From the NCBI GenBank assembly GCA_009829735.1, contig CM020618.1:25393122-25457121 (forward strand): a stretch of 64,000 nucleotides of DNA, written 5' to 3'. Within the stretch, counting starts at the first letter, position 1. Each line of letters opens with the position of its first letter. Under the pieces are notes generated by a model. It was not told the origin of the DNA and did no database searches. It was given only the letters and a program-made list of their open reading frames with translations. Below, in pieces: positions 1 through 10,040 of this stretch. This DNA is from Pyropia yezoensis (lineage: Eukaryota; Rhodophyta; Bangiophyceae; Bangiales; Bangiaceae). The translations under genes were made by a program, and so were the position numbers.

Positions 1-759
1 CACCCGCGTCGGCCGTCGCGGGCTCCCCCCCTGCCGCCACCACATCAGCGGCAGAGGCGGCCGCCGGCAGCGGCGGCGGCTGCCGCCCCCGCCCCGAGTG
101 GGCGGCAAGAAACGCCCGCCGCCGCGCGTCACGGTCCGCATCACGGGAGCGCTTGCGGGCGCTGCCGCCCTCCCCGTCCCCTCCCCCTCCCCCCGCCCCC
201 CCTGACACGCCGCCGCCACCACCACCACCCCCCGCCCCCCCCCCCCCCCCGCCGCGCCCGGCGCGGCGGGAAACGCCGGCAGCTCCCCCCCGGGAAAGGG
301 GACCTCCTCAAAGCGCGCATACTCGCCGAGCGCCGCCGCCGCGCGGGCGGCGGCGGCGGCGCCCTCGCGGGGCCCGCCCCAGCCCCCCCCCCCCGCCCCG
401 CCACGGGAGAGGCCGTCGAGGACGGCCAGGACGTCGCCCGCGTGCGGGCGGGAGCGCCCTGTGGCGGCCGCCGCCGCCGCCGCGCGGGCGCCGGTGGTGG
501 TGAGGAATGTGGCGGTGAGGGCGGTGAGGGTGGCGAGCACCGTCTCTGAGGTGGTCAGGTCAGAGAGGGTAGGCGGCGCACCGCTGCCGCCGCCGCCGCC
601 GGGGGTGGGGGGGGCGGGGGGCGGGGGAGCGCCCCCCGCGCCGGTAGGGGGAGGGGCCCGCGCCAGCCGCTGCGCTTGGGCGTACAGGACTTGGGCGACC
701 GCCACGCGGGTGGCGGCGCGGCCAAACGCATCGGGGCCATCGTCGGGGGGGGCGGGCAT
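1..759 (-). CDS. TAF8/TAF3-like bromodomain-associated (histone-fold) protein, partial
   Basis: Read on minus from an ATG at 759 and leaving the window at base 1. The first ~110 codons give a histone-fold pattern: a basic first helix (residues ~12-32, RVAVAQVLYAQAQ), a Pro/Gly linker, then SETVLATLTALTATFL followed by GRSRPHAGDVLAVLDGL, which matches the BTP signature (L..L....L...Aa..aGR..p...DV..AL) of TAF3, TAF8 and Spt7, subunits of TFIID/SAGA. Further down, in a second frame, come EYARFEEVPFPGGELPAFP, reminiscent of the short hydrophobic/proline motif after the TAF8 fold, and a basic stretch KRSRDADRDARRRAF. The two frames meet at a 12-G run near 381-392, so either a homopolymer length error or a short intron lies there. 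The expected role, nuclear transcription initiation, is inferred from the family. No other gene overlaps it; it diverges from the gene at 1524. Confidence 0.5.
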   Translation of the reverse strand, partial: MPAPPDDGPDAFGRAATRVAVAQVLYAQAQRLARAPPPTGAGGAPPPPAPPTPGGGGGSGAPPTLSDLTTSETVLATLTALTATFLTTTGARAAAAAAATGRSRPHAGDVLAVLDGLSRGGAGGGGWGGPREGAAAAARAAAALGEYARFEEVPFPGGELPAFPAAPGAAGGGGGRGVVVVAAACQGGRGEGEGTGRAAAPASAPVMRTVTRGGGRFLPPTRGGGGSRRRCRRPPLPLMWWRQGGSPRRPTRV

Positions 760-1523
760 GGCGCCAGCCCGCGGTCTGGATGGGTGCCGACGGGGGGGGA
801 GGGCAGGGTGGGGCGGCAGTGGCGAAGGCCAGGCAGGGGCGAACGCAGCAGCGGCAGCGGCGGCGCAAGGCACGCGCAGGGACGTAGAGGTTGGCACAGA
901 GAAACGGGGAGAGAGACTCGTGGAAGGGAACAAGACCGGAAGCAGCGCGAGTAGGCACACGGAACAATGCCGGCAGCAGCGCGTGTGCGAGACACAACAC
1001 CGGTACCAGCGGCGATGAAGAGACGTCGGCCCGCGCCGGTGCGACCGCGAACCGAACGGGGGCGCGTCGAAGCCAAGTCGGTCCATGAACGTCGCTGGTG
1101 CGAACACGGGGGGGGGGGGCTACAAAGACAGTTGAGGTACTTGAATTCGTTTCTCATTATCCAAGTACGCTCCGTAGTCTCGGTCCAGCCGCAGCAATGC
1201 TACCATCGTCCCGCGCGGGTCTAGTCGGCAGGGAGAGGATGACATCCACATTATGCTGAGCAGCGGACCCCACCTCCCGCCCCCCCCACCTCTCCGAAAC
1301 GCCGTCGTCGTCACGACGTCATGCACTGCCAGCCGCTGCTCTGGCAGACGGGCGGATAGGTAGCGAGCAATTGCGCCTCCAGTCTTCCTTGGTCGTTTTT
1401 TTCCCCCTCTGACGAGCAGCGCCTAGCGTGTGCCTTCGCCGACGCCCCCCCCCCCCGCCCCCCCGCCTCCCTGCCGACGCCCCACGTCGTCGCCGGCGCC
1501 GCGGCACCCCGTTTCTCTGTGCC
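760..1523. other. intergenic region between two divergent genes
   Basis: No conserved coding frame is visible. The overlapping open frames here are G/C-run artefacts that change character across the region. It should hold both promoters of the divergent pair. It contains a purine-rich stretch around 880-960 and pyrimidine-rich tracts immediately before the ATG at 1524. No clear TATA box is seen. Confidence 0.5.
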
Positions 1524-2336
1524 ATGGCCATGGCCGCCCGCCGCCGCTTTGCGGCATTTTTTGACCCCGCCACCCCCCCATCCTCTGACGCGGACACGGA
1601 TGAGGAGACCCCAGAGGAGGCAGCCGGAGGTGGCGCCGCCGCCGCTGCCGTCGCCGCCGCCATGACCGCCGCCGACGCGGTGGCGGTGCTGGCGGCGCCG
1701 CTGGTGGCGGCGGGGGAGCCTCCCCCCCCCGCGCCTGCGGACCTGGGCACCCTCCCCGCGGCGTCGGTGGCGGCCGCCCTTGCGGTGGACGCGCCGTGGC
1801 CGCCCCGCGAGGCGAGCGTGTGGGGGGCCGTCCGCCGCTGGGCCGCCGCTGCCGCGGGCGTGGCGGACGACGCGTCCGCCGCCGAGGCGGCGCTGTGGTC
1901 GCCCGCCCAGCGGGGCGCAGTCGCGGCCCACCTTCGTCCGCTGCTATCGCCCGACGGCGGCGGTAGCGGTTGCGGCGGGTGTGTGCGGCTGTTGGACCTG
2001 CCCCCTGCCGTGATGGCGGCGGTGGAGCGGCTGGGCGATCCTGACCCGGCCGAGCTCCTCGCCTACTACCGCTACCACGCGCTGGTGGCGGAGGAGGCTG
2101 CCGCCCGTCGCCGCCGCGGCTGCGGCTGCCACGGGCACGGGCGGGGCGGCTGGGCGGCGGCCGCGGCGGCCGCGACGGTGGCAGTGGTGGACCGTTACTA
2201 TGGGCGTCCGTCGGTCGTCGGCCGCCCCTTTGACTGCGCGTCCCTCCGGCGACGCCTCCGCGCGGCGGTGGTGGCGGTGGAAAGCGCGCATCCGCTACCC
2301 GCCGGGATGGTCGTTGGCCACGCCGCCGAGGATAAC

Positions 2337-2367
<31 letters not shown>

Positions 2368-2735
2368 CTGGGGCCACCCTTGCCGCAGCCACGGCCGACG
2401 GGTTGCCCTTGTTGGCAGACGCGGCGGCACTCCCTCCGGGCGCACGGCGGCTGCGCCTGCCGCCGTGGGCGTCCACTGTCCGGCTAGTGGTGGACCCCCG
2501 CACTGCGCTTCCGCCGGGGGTGGCGCTGCGGTTCTACTGCGGGCCTGCTGTTGGGGCGGATGCGGGCGGGCGGCTGCCGCCGGGGTGGGTGGGCACCCGG
2601 ATTCTGCGGTCGCCGGTGCTCGGGTACAGGCTAGTAGCGATGAGGGGGGGAGCGAGTGGCAGGGGGGGGGGTGGTGAGCACCGCCGCCCGTGGGGCTATG
2701 CATTCACATTAGAGCCGCTCTTTCGCGAGGGCTAG
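1524..2735 (+). CDS. Ala-rich protein with an E3-ligase/ZZEF1-like C-terminal WGYxFTxxPLF segment
   Basis: I take the ATG at 1524 (context gccATGGCCATGG) rather than the open frame's upstream GC-run start, giving about 403 residues and a TAG at 2733. The N-terminal half is Ala-rich with an acidic patch and WSPAQRGAVAAHLRPLL helices; a second acidic run (DNDNDDDDDDD) lies near the middle. The last ~90 residues contain VRLVVDPRTALPPGVALRFY, an aromatic-rich stretch, and finally WGYAFTLEPLF just before the stop. A D-P-R..T...L.FY..........W-G-Y-x-F-T-(V/L)-x-P pattern is typical of beta-sandwich regions in large HERC/ZZEF1-type ubiquitin-pathway proteins. I see no catalytic HECT, RING or ZZ motif, so the function is open. 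Codon use is extremely GC3-rich, like the TAF8-like gene next door. Confidence 0.6.
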
Positions 2736-3188
2736 GTGGGCGTGGGAGGGGTAACAGCAAACATACCTTCTGTGAGTAACAGCTGGCCCATGCAGTGACT
2801 GGAAGGGAGGATGAGATTGGGGGCAACTGACACCAATGACGGTCGCGCGTGAGGACTGGGCGCCCCGCTCATCAAGAGGTCTACATAAATGGCGTGTGAC
2901 ACTGAGCCCCTCACCACTGGAGGGGTGGTCCAGCTGAGTGGTTTGTGTGCTCACACGCCTCGTGCTGTTGCTTATTGAGTTCGTGGAGAAAAGATGACGA
3001 CCTGTTACATATGAATGGAAAATACCACAAGCAAAGCACACACGCTACGATGACGCTCTACTCAGCGTACACCGACGCCTGCATGAAAAGAGACGTCAAG
3101 CCCGTCCAAAACGGTCAAGGCATAGACACTGCTTCGACCAACAGGCACCGCACAGGCTGCCTCACGTCAGGGCACACAACACTCTAAG
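2736..3188. other. intergenic, no gene seen
   Basis: This lies between the convergent ends of the plus-strand gene ending at 2735 and the minus-strand gene ending at 3189. Only short unconserved open frames are present. It should contain both 3' UTRs and polyadenylation signals, but no standard AATAAA is evident. Confidence 0.5.
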
Positions 3189-6002
3189 CTACTGCGCCGT
3201 CGTTGCCGGGCGGGCCGCTGTCGTCGGCTTCCACTGAGGGGCCTTAATCTGCTTGACATTGGACAGCCCTGCCGACGCACTCAAATCCTGCAGCGCCCGC
3301 TCCGAAGCCAGAGACACCCGGTCCGCGGCGCCCAGGGATGGCAGGGAGCACGCAAAGAACTTGCGTGGAACCATCGTGGCGGGCAACATGCTCTGTGCGT
3401 GCAGCTTGAGCCAAGCCTCAGACAACCGCGCGCCCTTCTTCGCCACAATGGCACAGTAAACGTCATAGCCATAGCGGGTGTCGGCCTTGCCAAACGCCCG
3501 CACCGCCGCTACCGCCGGGTGCTGACGCATCACCGCCTCGATGTCGTCCAGCGACACCTTAATCACCTTGGTCACCGACTGGGCGTCAAATGCCGCGAGG
3601 GATACGTCCCGTGAGGCTGACTCGGGTACCTCCTCCACCACCACTGCCGGGTGCGGGATGGGAGGGGGGATTGCACGGATAGCCTGCTGCGACGACTGAG
3701 ACGCACGCTCCGAAGTCTCAGCGGCCTTCTTGGCCGCCTCGGCGGCCTTAAAGGCCTCGGCCGTCGAGGCTGCAGAGTCTTCGGCAGACGCCGCCGCAGC
3801 AGTGACCGCCGCCTCAATGCCATCCATATTGATAGAGAGCAGCTGCGGCGTCATCAGCACAGTGTTGACCGCCGGCATGGACCGCGCCTCCTCCGTAGCA
3901 CGGCGCTGCTCCTCCGCAGCGGCTGCCGCCTCCGCCTCGGCCGCCTCCAGGCGAGCCTCCAACTCAGCAAGCTCCTGTGCATGTCGCGCGGCAAGCTCCA
4001 CCTCCAGGCGCTTCTGGCCCGCCTCAATTTCCGCCATGCGCGCCAGAATCGCGTCCGATGTTTCCTTGTCCAGGCCGCTCTGCACCACCTGGGCCTTGGC
4101 AGGGCGCACTTCTTCCACCTCCGTGTCCCGGGGCTGGTTCTCCCAGCGACGAGCCAGCACACGTGTACCCTCCTCGGCGTTATTCGCTCCCTTATCGGCG
4201 TCTCCATCGCTGTCGTTGCCCAAGCGATCATGCGCCACAGCGGAAGCGGCCGCAGTAGCCACCACCGCAGCAGCAGCAGCCGCAGCCTCCTTTGCGCGGC
4301 TGTCATCTTCGGACTCAGCAGTGGCAGTGCCTTCGGTCTCAGTCTCTTCGTCCGACTCCTCTGAACCCGACTCCTCCGAATCGTCGTCCACCACCTCGGA
4401 CGAATCCGACGCGGCTTCCGAGCCCGTACCTGACTGCTCCTCAGACGCAGCCTCCGACTCCTCGTCCGAATCGGCCAGCTGCCGCGCCATCGCAGCAGCG
4501 GCATACTCCTCGCCACTGCGGCGGGTCTCCTCCTCCAGGGCGAAGCGCTCCAACTCTTCCAGGCGGGCCTTCTCGGCTTCGATGGCGACCAACTCAGCCG
4601 CACGCATCTTGCGTGAGTCTCCAGACACAAACAGGAAGCCGTCTTCGTCCATATGGCCTCGGTCGCCGGTCAGGAACCAGCTCTTGGAGTTCTCCTCATC
4701 CGACTCATCCACAATGATGTAAGACGCGTTGGCCTCGCCGCCGTCCAAGAAGCCGGTTGCCACGTTTTCACCGGCCACACCCACGTCCCCGACAGTGCCA
4801 GCCTCCACAGGCAGGCGAGTCTCAGGGTCGAAAACGCCCACAGCACAGTTTGTCGCAGTCTTGCCGAACGACTGAGCGCGCCGGCTCAGTAGCAGGTTGG
4901 TGCACGAGTTGCCAGACGCCTCTGCAGGGCCATAGGCGCAAAGGACCGGTGTGCGAAGCGTCTCGGCCATGGCTGACATGAGCTCAGGGGCCACGACCCC
5001 GCCCGTGCAGCGTACAAACGCCAGCTGGACGTCGCTGTGCTTGCTGCTGCAATTCTCAATCTGGGTCGCCGTCTCGGTGTGCAGGGCAACCACGTCCTCG
5101 ACATCTGCAGACAGCCAGGAGATCTCATAGAGCGCCGCAACGTTCCAGAATTCGGTCACGTCAAAGACGCCGTCGCCCGGCAGGACGACCAAGCCCCCAG
5201 AAAGGAACGCGGCGATCAGCGTGAGAACGCCTTGAATGGTGCTCAGTGGCGAACACACCATTGTTGCCTGGCCAGACACAAGGTCGTAGGTCTCCACAAA
5301 TGACTTGGCAGCCTCAGCCAGGTTGCGATGCGTCAGCGGCAAAACCGCCAGTGGGGCAGAGGCAGTTGCTGCCAGGTGCACAGCCACCGCGTCAGGGTCG
5401 ACCTTATAGTCGGCAGAGCCGCCATTCCACGCCGCGCTCTCGCTCGCACGGACGCCATGCATCTCAATCTGCACGCCGGTATTGACTGTCCGGTACAGGT
5501 GCCAGGAAATCAGCCCGAGCTCGCGGGCCGCGCTATCCACCTTGCACCACAGCTCATTGTCGTCCCTCTCGTCCTCATCCACAAGTGGTGACGCCACAAT
5601 CGACGCCTTGGAAGACTTGAGCGCCGACACAATCTCCTCCTTGCTCAGCGACGTATCGATAGGCGCTGCGACCGCCCCAATCCACTGAACCGCCATGAAA
5701 TACACCACCAGATCGAAGCTGTTGGGCGCCAGCATGGCACACACGGTGCCGGGGCGAACACCGCTCTCACGCATGGCAGACGCAACCGTCTCCACCATCT
5801 TGTATACCTCGCCATGAGAGTACATGACCGTGCGGCCCCGGCCATTGGGCATCGCGGCCACAGCAGTCTTGGAGAAGAAGGCGCTCTTGGGCAGCTCCCG
5901 CAGCGTCACAAAGCGGCGTTGGTCCTCCCATGGTTTTCCGCGGACGCCCAGCGTGTCCATACGAGAAATCGACATGATAGCGGCAGTCGGGAAAGCGCAC
6001 AA
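3189..6002 (-). CDS. acyl-CoA-synthetase-like (ANL superfamily) protein with degenerate catalytic motifs and a large hinge insertion
   Basis: Intronless, 937 codons; the true start may be Met10 or Met15 (MSISRMDTLG), where conservation-like sequence begins. Residues ~55-465 follow the adenylate-forming N-domain: SHGEVYKMVETVASAM, PNSFDLVVYFMAVQWIGAV, LTHRNL after the P-loop position, YGPAE (357-361), LTGDRGHMDEDGFLFVSGD (444-462). The C-domain resumes at ~807 (VIKVSLDDIEAVMRQHPAV, FGKADTRYGYDVYCAIV). Between them lie ~340 extra residues: an acidic Ser/Glu/Asp block (~505-565), a predicted Glu/Ala coiled coil (~655-715) and an Ala-rich segment. The P-loop, normally TSGTTGxPK, reads AATASAPLAV; YGxTE is YGPAE; and the C-terminal catalytic Lys (LPxTxxGK) aligns with Asp (LPSLGAADR, ~894). 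Adenylation is therefore unlikely, and a scaffold or regulatory role is inference. No PTS1-type C-terminus; it ends in TAQ. Confidence 0.8.
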   Translation of the reverse strand: MCAFPTAAIMSISRMDTLGVRGKPWEDQRRFVTLRELPKSAFFSKTAVAAMPNGRGRTVMYSHGEVYKMVETVASAMRESGVRPGTVCAMLAPNSFDLVVYFMAVQWIGAVAAPIDTSLSKEEIVSALKSSKASIVASPLVDEDERDDNELWCKVDSAARELGLISWHLYRTVNTGVQIEMHGVRASESAAWNGGSADYKVDPDAVAVHLAATASAPLAVLPLTHRNLAEAAKSFVETYDLVSGQATMVCSPLSTIQGVLTLIAAFLSGGLVVLPGDGVFDVTEFWNVAALYEISWLSADVEDVVALHTETATQIENCSSKHSDVQLAFVRCTGGVVAPELMSAMAETLRTPVLCAYGPAEASGNSCTNLLLSRRAQSFGKTATNCAVGVFDPETRLPVEAGTVGDVGVAGENVATGFLDGGEANASYIIVDESDEENSKSWFLTGDRGHMDEDGFLFVSGDSRKMRAAELVAIEAEKARLEELERFALEEETRRSGEEYAAAAMARQLADSDEESEAASEEQSGTGSEAASDSSEVVDDDSEESGSEESDEETETEGTATAESEDDSRAKEAAAAAAAVVATAAASAVAHDRLGNDSDGDADKGANNAEEGTRVLARRWENQPRDTEVEEVRPAKAQVVQSGLDKETSDAILARMAEIEAGQKRLEVELAARHAQELAELEARLEAAEAEAAAAAEEQRRATEEARSMPAVNTVLMTPQLLSINMDGIEAAVTAAAASAEDSAASTAEAFKAAEAAKKAAETSERASQSSQQAIRAIPPPIPHPAVVVEEVPESASRDVSLAAFDAQSVTKVIKVSLDDIEAVMRQHPAVAAVRAFGKADTRYGYDVYCAIVAKKGARLSEAWLKLHAQSMLPATMVPRKFFACSLPSLGAADRVSLASERALQDLSASAGLSNVKQIKAPQWKPTTAARPATTAQ

Positions 6003-6947
6003 GCCCTCCTTGCCGAGCGAGCGTACGGTCGTGAGCGCAACGCGGAAGTGGCACGAGGAGAAGCAGCGTGCGGGGGGTGGGGCGGGTCAGGGGGAATGGA
6101 GCTGGTTGACGGGCTCGACGGCCGCGGCGACGGAGGGAGCGGCGTCGTCCGAGTGCCGCCCTCTCACCCCACAGCCAGGACGTCCACCACGCCTGCCAAA
6201 CCTGGTTACTCGGTACGGAGGTCAACCGGGCGGCACCACAGAAACGCGCGCGGCCCCCGAGCACGGGTGGTGACAGGCGGGTAACACGGGTCACGCCAGA
6301 AACGGGGTTACCGACGGCAGCGACACAGGGTCGCAGGGCCGGTGGAACAACAGGGGGAGGCGCCCTTGGCTGCCGCCAAAACCATGGTCGTTGGGCCGCC
6401 CTGTCAGCGGCGGCATGCCACGACCAAAAATCCACAGCGCGGGATTGGGGCTGGCACCGCGACACGGTCAGGAGAGCGGCATCCCAGCCCTCATCGTCGT
6501 CAAACGAAGCACCCGCAGCCATGCACTTGGACTGAACCGGGGGAAGTGAGCTTGAGGCGCGTGGGACCACCCTGGGGCACAAACATCAAGCGCGAAACGC
6601 AGCTGCATCGAGGCAGGCGGAGGGGCAAGACACGCGCATCGGCGTCCAAAACGCAACGTGGAAGTTCCCAAAGCACGCGGGGCAGCAACAAACAGCACAG
6701 CTACAGAGCCGTCACGGCGTGAGCGCCCAGGGCGGCGTGGAAGCGGACACGGGGGCAGCGACGCTGGGGCTGACAAATAATATTATTCTCATCCCAGACG
6801 AGCGGGCAAGGCCCACGCACGCCCTCGCCGCAGAAAGAGTCGAAAAGCTGTCATCGTGACTACATACGTGCATACATACATAGGTATCGCTTGGACAGCA
6901 GCCAAGAGACGCACCTAAAGTGACTTCGTGGTCATCAAACACACATC
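6003..6947. other. intergenic; possible short upstream exon on minus
   Basis: No secure gene. On minus, an ATG at about 6522 opens a short peptide MAAGASFDDDEGWDAALL that looks protein-like and then meets GT-rich sequence. It could be a 5' exon of the acyl-CoA-synthetase-like gene or nothing; I cannot identify a matching acceptor with confidence. Confidence 0.3.
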
Positions 6948-7910
6948 CTAAGTAGACAGGAGGCACGGGGCAGCACACGGGCTGGCCAGTGCAGTGAAAT
7001 ATTTCTGGCGACTGCAGCACCTTGGTCGTCTCGCATGCCATCTCGACCCACGCGGAGGGTGGCGGCTGCAGTCCAAGCTGGGGCTGCAGCGTGCGATGAT
7101 GAAGTGGGTGCGCCACGAGGGGCACAGAGAACGATCAGCCGACGAGCGAACAGGTGTTGCAGCAACTCTGTAATCTGTCGAGTACATTGGATATAAGTGT
7201 TGCGGGAGATGCTTAAAATTACCAGAGGGCTCCATCGCCTTGGCAGTGCCCCCACCTTTCACGCTTGTGACGCCGCGGGGTTCTCTGCGACCGACGCGCC
7301 CATGGGCCACCCGGGACCCGGGAGAACAGCCGTACCCGGCAAGGTGGTGGTTGTCGCTGGCAGGTTCACAGCCGTCGTCACGGGCAGGACGCCCGCCGCG
7401 GCCTTGTAGCCGGCCTCGGCGTTCCCCCCCCGCGCCTCCTGTTACGTTGCTCCGCTTGCCGCAGCAGCGAGCGCTGCAGCACGAGATGGAGGACGTGATG
7501 GAAATGGGAATGAGCAGCCACAGCAGCAGGACGACAACGTATCCCTCGGTGTAGTCAAACGCGCGTGTGGCCACCACCGACGCTACGGCGCCGACCGTCC
7601 AGTACACGGTCCACTCAACCCAGATGCCCATCTCGGCCATCAGGGGAAGCTCCCAAATCCCAAGAGCACCGATCACAAAAGATGCTACCAGGGCAAATGT
7701 ACCGAGCCAGCCTACCACGCCCCACGCAATGACGACGCGGCACATGCCGACTCTCGACCAACAGCACCAAGTAAAGGAAACGCCAAAGATGGATGACTTA
7801 CCGATGAGCACGGCGGCAGTGATGGAAAAGATGCACAGGGAAGAGAGCCAGTGCAGGCCGTGGAGGACGAGGCGGGAAGCATTGAGACAGGAGGCCTCAA
7901 GCTTGGCCAT
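6948..7910 (-). CDS. four-TM membrane protein, MARVEL-like topology, with a short intron
   Basis: Starts at ATG 7910 (MAKLEASCLNASRLVLHG). A 51-nt intron (7801-7751 on minus) has donor ATCG|GTAAGT and acceptor GAG|AG. It is phase 1, and removing it joins ..SITAAVLI to VGMCRVVIAWG in the frame that continues. Four hydrophobic spans follow: ~15-38, ~42-66 (VVIAWGVVGWLGTFALVASF), ~75-100 (WVEWTVYWTVGAVASVVAT) and ~106-128 (GYVVVLLLWLLIPISI), ending in a Cys-rich CCSARCCGKR tail. Four closely spaced helices with short loops and aromatic Trp/Tyr at the third helix suggest a MARVEL-type or tetraspan vesicle/junction protein, but no diagnostic motif allows a firm name. The frame stays open to 6948 beyond the tail; its second half is low-quality sequence and probably includes intron or UTR (a possible donor, TCTG|GTAATT, lies near 7220). 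Confidence 0.55.
   Translation of the reverse strand: MAKLEASCLNASRLVLHGLHWLSSLCIFSITAAVLIGKSSIFGVSFTWCCWSRVGMCRVVIAWGVVGWLGTFALVASFVIGALGIWELPLMAEMGIWVEWTVYWTVGAVASVVATRAFDYTEGYVVVLLLWLLIPISITSSISCCSARCCGKRSNVTGGAGGERRGRLQGRGGRPARDDGCEPASDNHHLAGYGCSPGSRVAHGRVGRREPRGVTSVKGGGTAKAMEPSGNFKHLPQHLYPMYSTDYRVAATPVRSSADRSLCPSWRTHFIIARCSPSLDCSRHPPRGSRWHARRPRCCSRQKYFTALASPCAAPCLLST
7751..7801 (-). other. 51-nt intron in the four-TM gene
   Basis: Canonical GTAAGT donor and AG acceptor. The length is divisible by three and the intron itself has no stop, so splicing cannot be read from the frame alone. The strong donor and the non-membrane character of the encoded 17 residues favour removal. Confidence 0.55.
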
Positions 7911-8682
7911 GTCTTGGAAGAGCCAAAAGGGGGCGAAAGAGAGTCGGAAGGCGCAGGGGTTCTACCATGCGCGTGTTTGCGGTGGCAGTGACGAGAAGCC
8001 GCAACCACACCCCAGAAGGGGGCAACGAGCGGCGTCCGGCAGTGGAGGCGTGCTGGCGCTGCGGCCCGAGACAGGGGTGTGTATGGTGGTGGAAGTGAGA
8101 GGAGGACGATGTAGAAGCAATGCAGTGGGTCTTATACAGGTGGCCGCTGTCCACACGCCGCTCACGCCCCGGGAGGGAAAGTGCAAGCCCCGAGCGGCGG
8201 GGCACGCTATGATTGAAGTGGCATGCCAGGGGCTTCATCAACGTCACGAGACACTCGCAGCACTGCTCCTCGGGCCCAGTTGATACATTTGAGAACGGCC
8301 CTGACACAAAACGGTCCTGGCCCTTCTCTGGGGTCTGGGCCCTCATCGTGGCGGACGGTCCCACTGCCACTGTGAGCGCGCGGGCACTGAGCACGCGCAG
8401 CCTGACAAGGACACACTGTACGTGGTGTGACTATAGCCGGTATTTGTGGTCGCGGACAAATGGATGCGGGTGACCACTGGTCCTCGCTGCGGTATTGATC
8501 CTGCGGCATCGCTGCAGTCGGGCGGGACAGCGCGGTGCCTGCTAAACCGTCTCAAAAACTCCTTGCCTTTTCCTTGCTTGTAGGCTTGTGCTGCACGCCC
8601 AGGGCGTGCACTCAGCTGCACGCCCCGGTCGGGATTAGGCGTGTTTCAGGGCGTGTCACGCCTGCACGCCCGGGACATGCAC
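7911..8682. other. intergenic, with a perfect 19-bp palindrome
   Basis: No gene seen. At 8592-8610 TGCACGCCC-A-GGGCGTGCA is a perfect palindrome, followed within 80 bp by more CACGCCC/GGGCGTG copies up to the left end of the transposon at 8683. Confidence 0.55.
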
Positions 8683-10040
8683 TAGTGTCTATTCTACCTT
8701 GCAAAAGCTTCATATGAATCCGTCCCGAGATTCATTTGAAGCTCTTCTCGGATCGCCCGATGCAGCACCCATTCATATGAAATCAGGTATTCTGCCAACT
8801 ACGAGATCACTCTCCGACGCTTCACCGCGGCCGTGCACCACGAGCCACTGTTGGCAAGAGCTGAACACAAAGCGCGTGACCACGAGACTCTGCTGCCGCG
8901 TGCGAAGTTTAGGTGCCCGTCGGCAGTTGCCCGCAACACCGCCCAGTCAACGCCCCGTCCCAGCAGTGCAGCGTCTTCAACACCCCCCCCCCACGATCCG
9001 GACGGCTCATGTGCCAGCCCTCTCTGCCGCCACTCGATGCCGACGGGATCCACCGGTGTGGAGCCATCTCGTGACTACACCAATCGAACCAGACTGGTCT
9101 GTTGCCAAAGCGCGTCGCTCGCATCCTGCTACCGGCCCCCCCCATGCTGGCATGGGGCCCCTTTCGAGGCACGGTCGCTGACCTACCCTCGCGGCCCATG
9201 TTTATGTTGCCATTGTCATCCCACCCCCCGTCCCTCCCCCTGCCCCGGAACGCCCCGGTCGGCTTGCCGCTCTCCAAATCCCTGTCCTCACTCATCGTGG
9301 GCCTCTGCTTGGCGTGATTACACCTCGTGTACCGCGCCGTGGTTCTCTCCACTACACGGTACCTTCTCGCGCGATCGTTACATACAGGCCCACTCCTACC
9401 ACATGCGCCAGCGACGCGTGCGCAAGACGAGGGGAGCGTCAGTCCCTCCTGCGCGCGAAGGGGTAGGGGTGTTGCCAGGGGACGGCGGCAGAAAGGCGGG
9501 TCCCGTCACCGGCATCGACCTTCTTGCGCCGCGCAGACGGAACTGCAAACCAGGAGGGGTCCAGCACGTGAGCGCCCCCCATGCCATGCACCCGCGACGG
9601 CCGGTGACAAGTACGTGGCGACATCCCTCTTCCGAGGCACCCCGGAGCGCGTGCGAGCGTGTGCTGGGGGGGGGGGTGAAAGCAGATGGGTGGCGAGGTC
9701 GCGCCCTTTTTTCCCGCGCTACGCTCTGAGCGCAAGCGCGCGCATGCGGCCAGGGAGGCTCAGGTGGCGCGCTGGGGCGTCTGGCGCACAGCCCCGGACG
9801 GAACTGCGCCGGAGCGCAGGATTGACCTTCTGCGAGACTGGCAGGAAAGTCCGCCTTGCCGTGAAACGACTGTGAGTTTAGGGACCATAATTGGCTCCAA
9901 GGGTAAACAGACAGCGCTGACCACGTCTCTGCTGTCCAAAACAAGACAGGAAGACCCAGTCCACAAGAAAACTGGATTGAAAACAAGCTTCATATGATTT
10001 TAAAAGATTCAAATGAAGCTCAACGTAGAGTAGACACTAG
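8683..10040. mobile_element. non-autonomous DNA transposon, 1.36 kb, with subterminal palindromes
   Basis: The left end CTAGTGTCTATTCTAC (8683) is inverted at the right end as GTAGAGTAGACACTAG (ending 10040). Just inside each end is a second inverted pair built from AAGCTTCATATGAATC and GATTCATTTGAAGCT: on the left at 8705-8742, on the right at 9993-10020. Each end is therefore itself a hairpin. No transposase-like frame is found inside, so it would depend on a relative elsewhere. I see no unambiguous target-site duplication and do not assign a superfamily. Confidence 0.65.

Noticed and set aside
1423-2703. 426-codon minus-strand ORF opposite the gene at 1524
   Set aside because: Pro/Arg/His-rich shadow of the plus-strand Ala/Gly-rich gene, created by GC3-rich codons.
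3651-4722. Plus-strand Ser/Arg/Ala-rich ORFs within 3.6-4.7 kb
   Set aside because: Shadows of the acidic and coiled-coil part of the acyl-CoA-synthetase-like gene.
5767-6582. 271-codon minus ORF overlapping the start of the acyl-CoA-synthetase-like gene
   Set aside because: Its second half is the same DNA in another frame and the first half is low-complexity; only the short MAAGASFDDDEGWDAALL start is worth noting.
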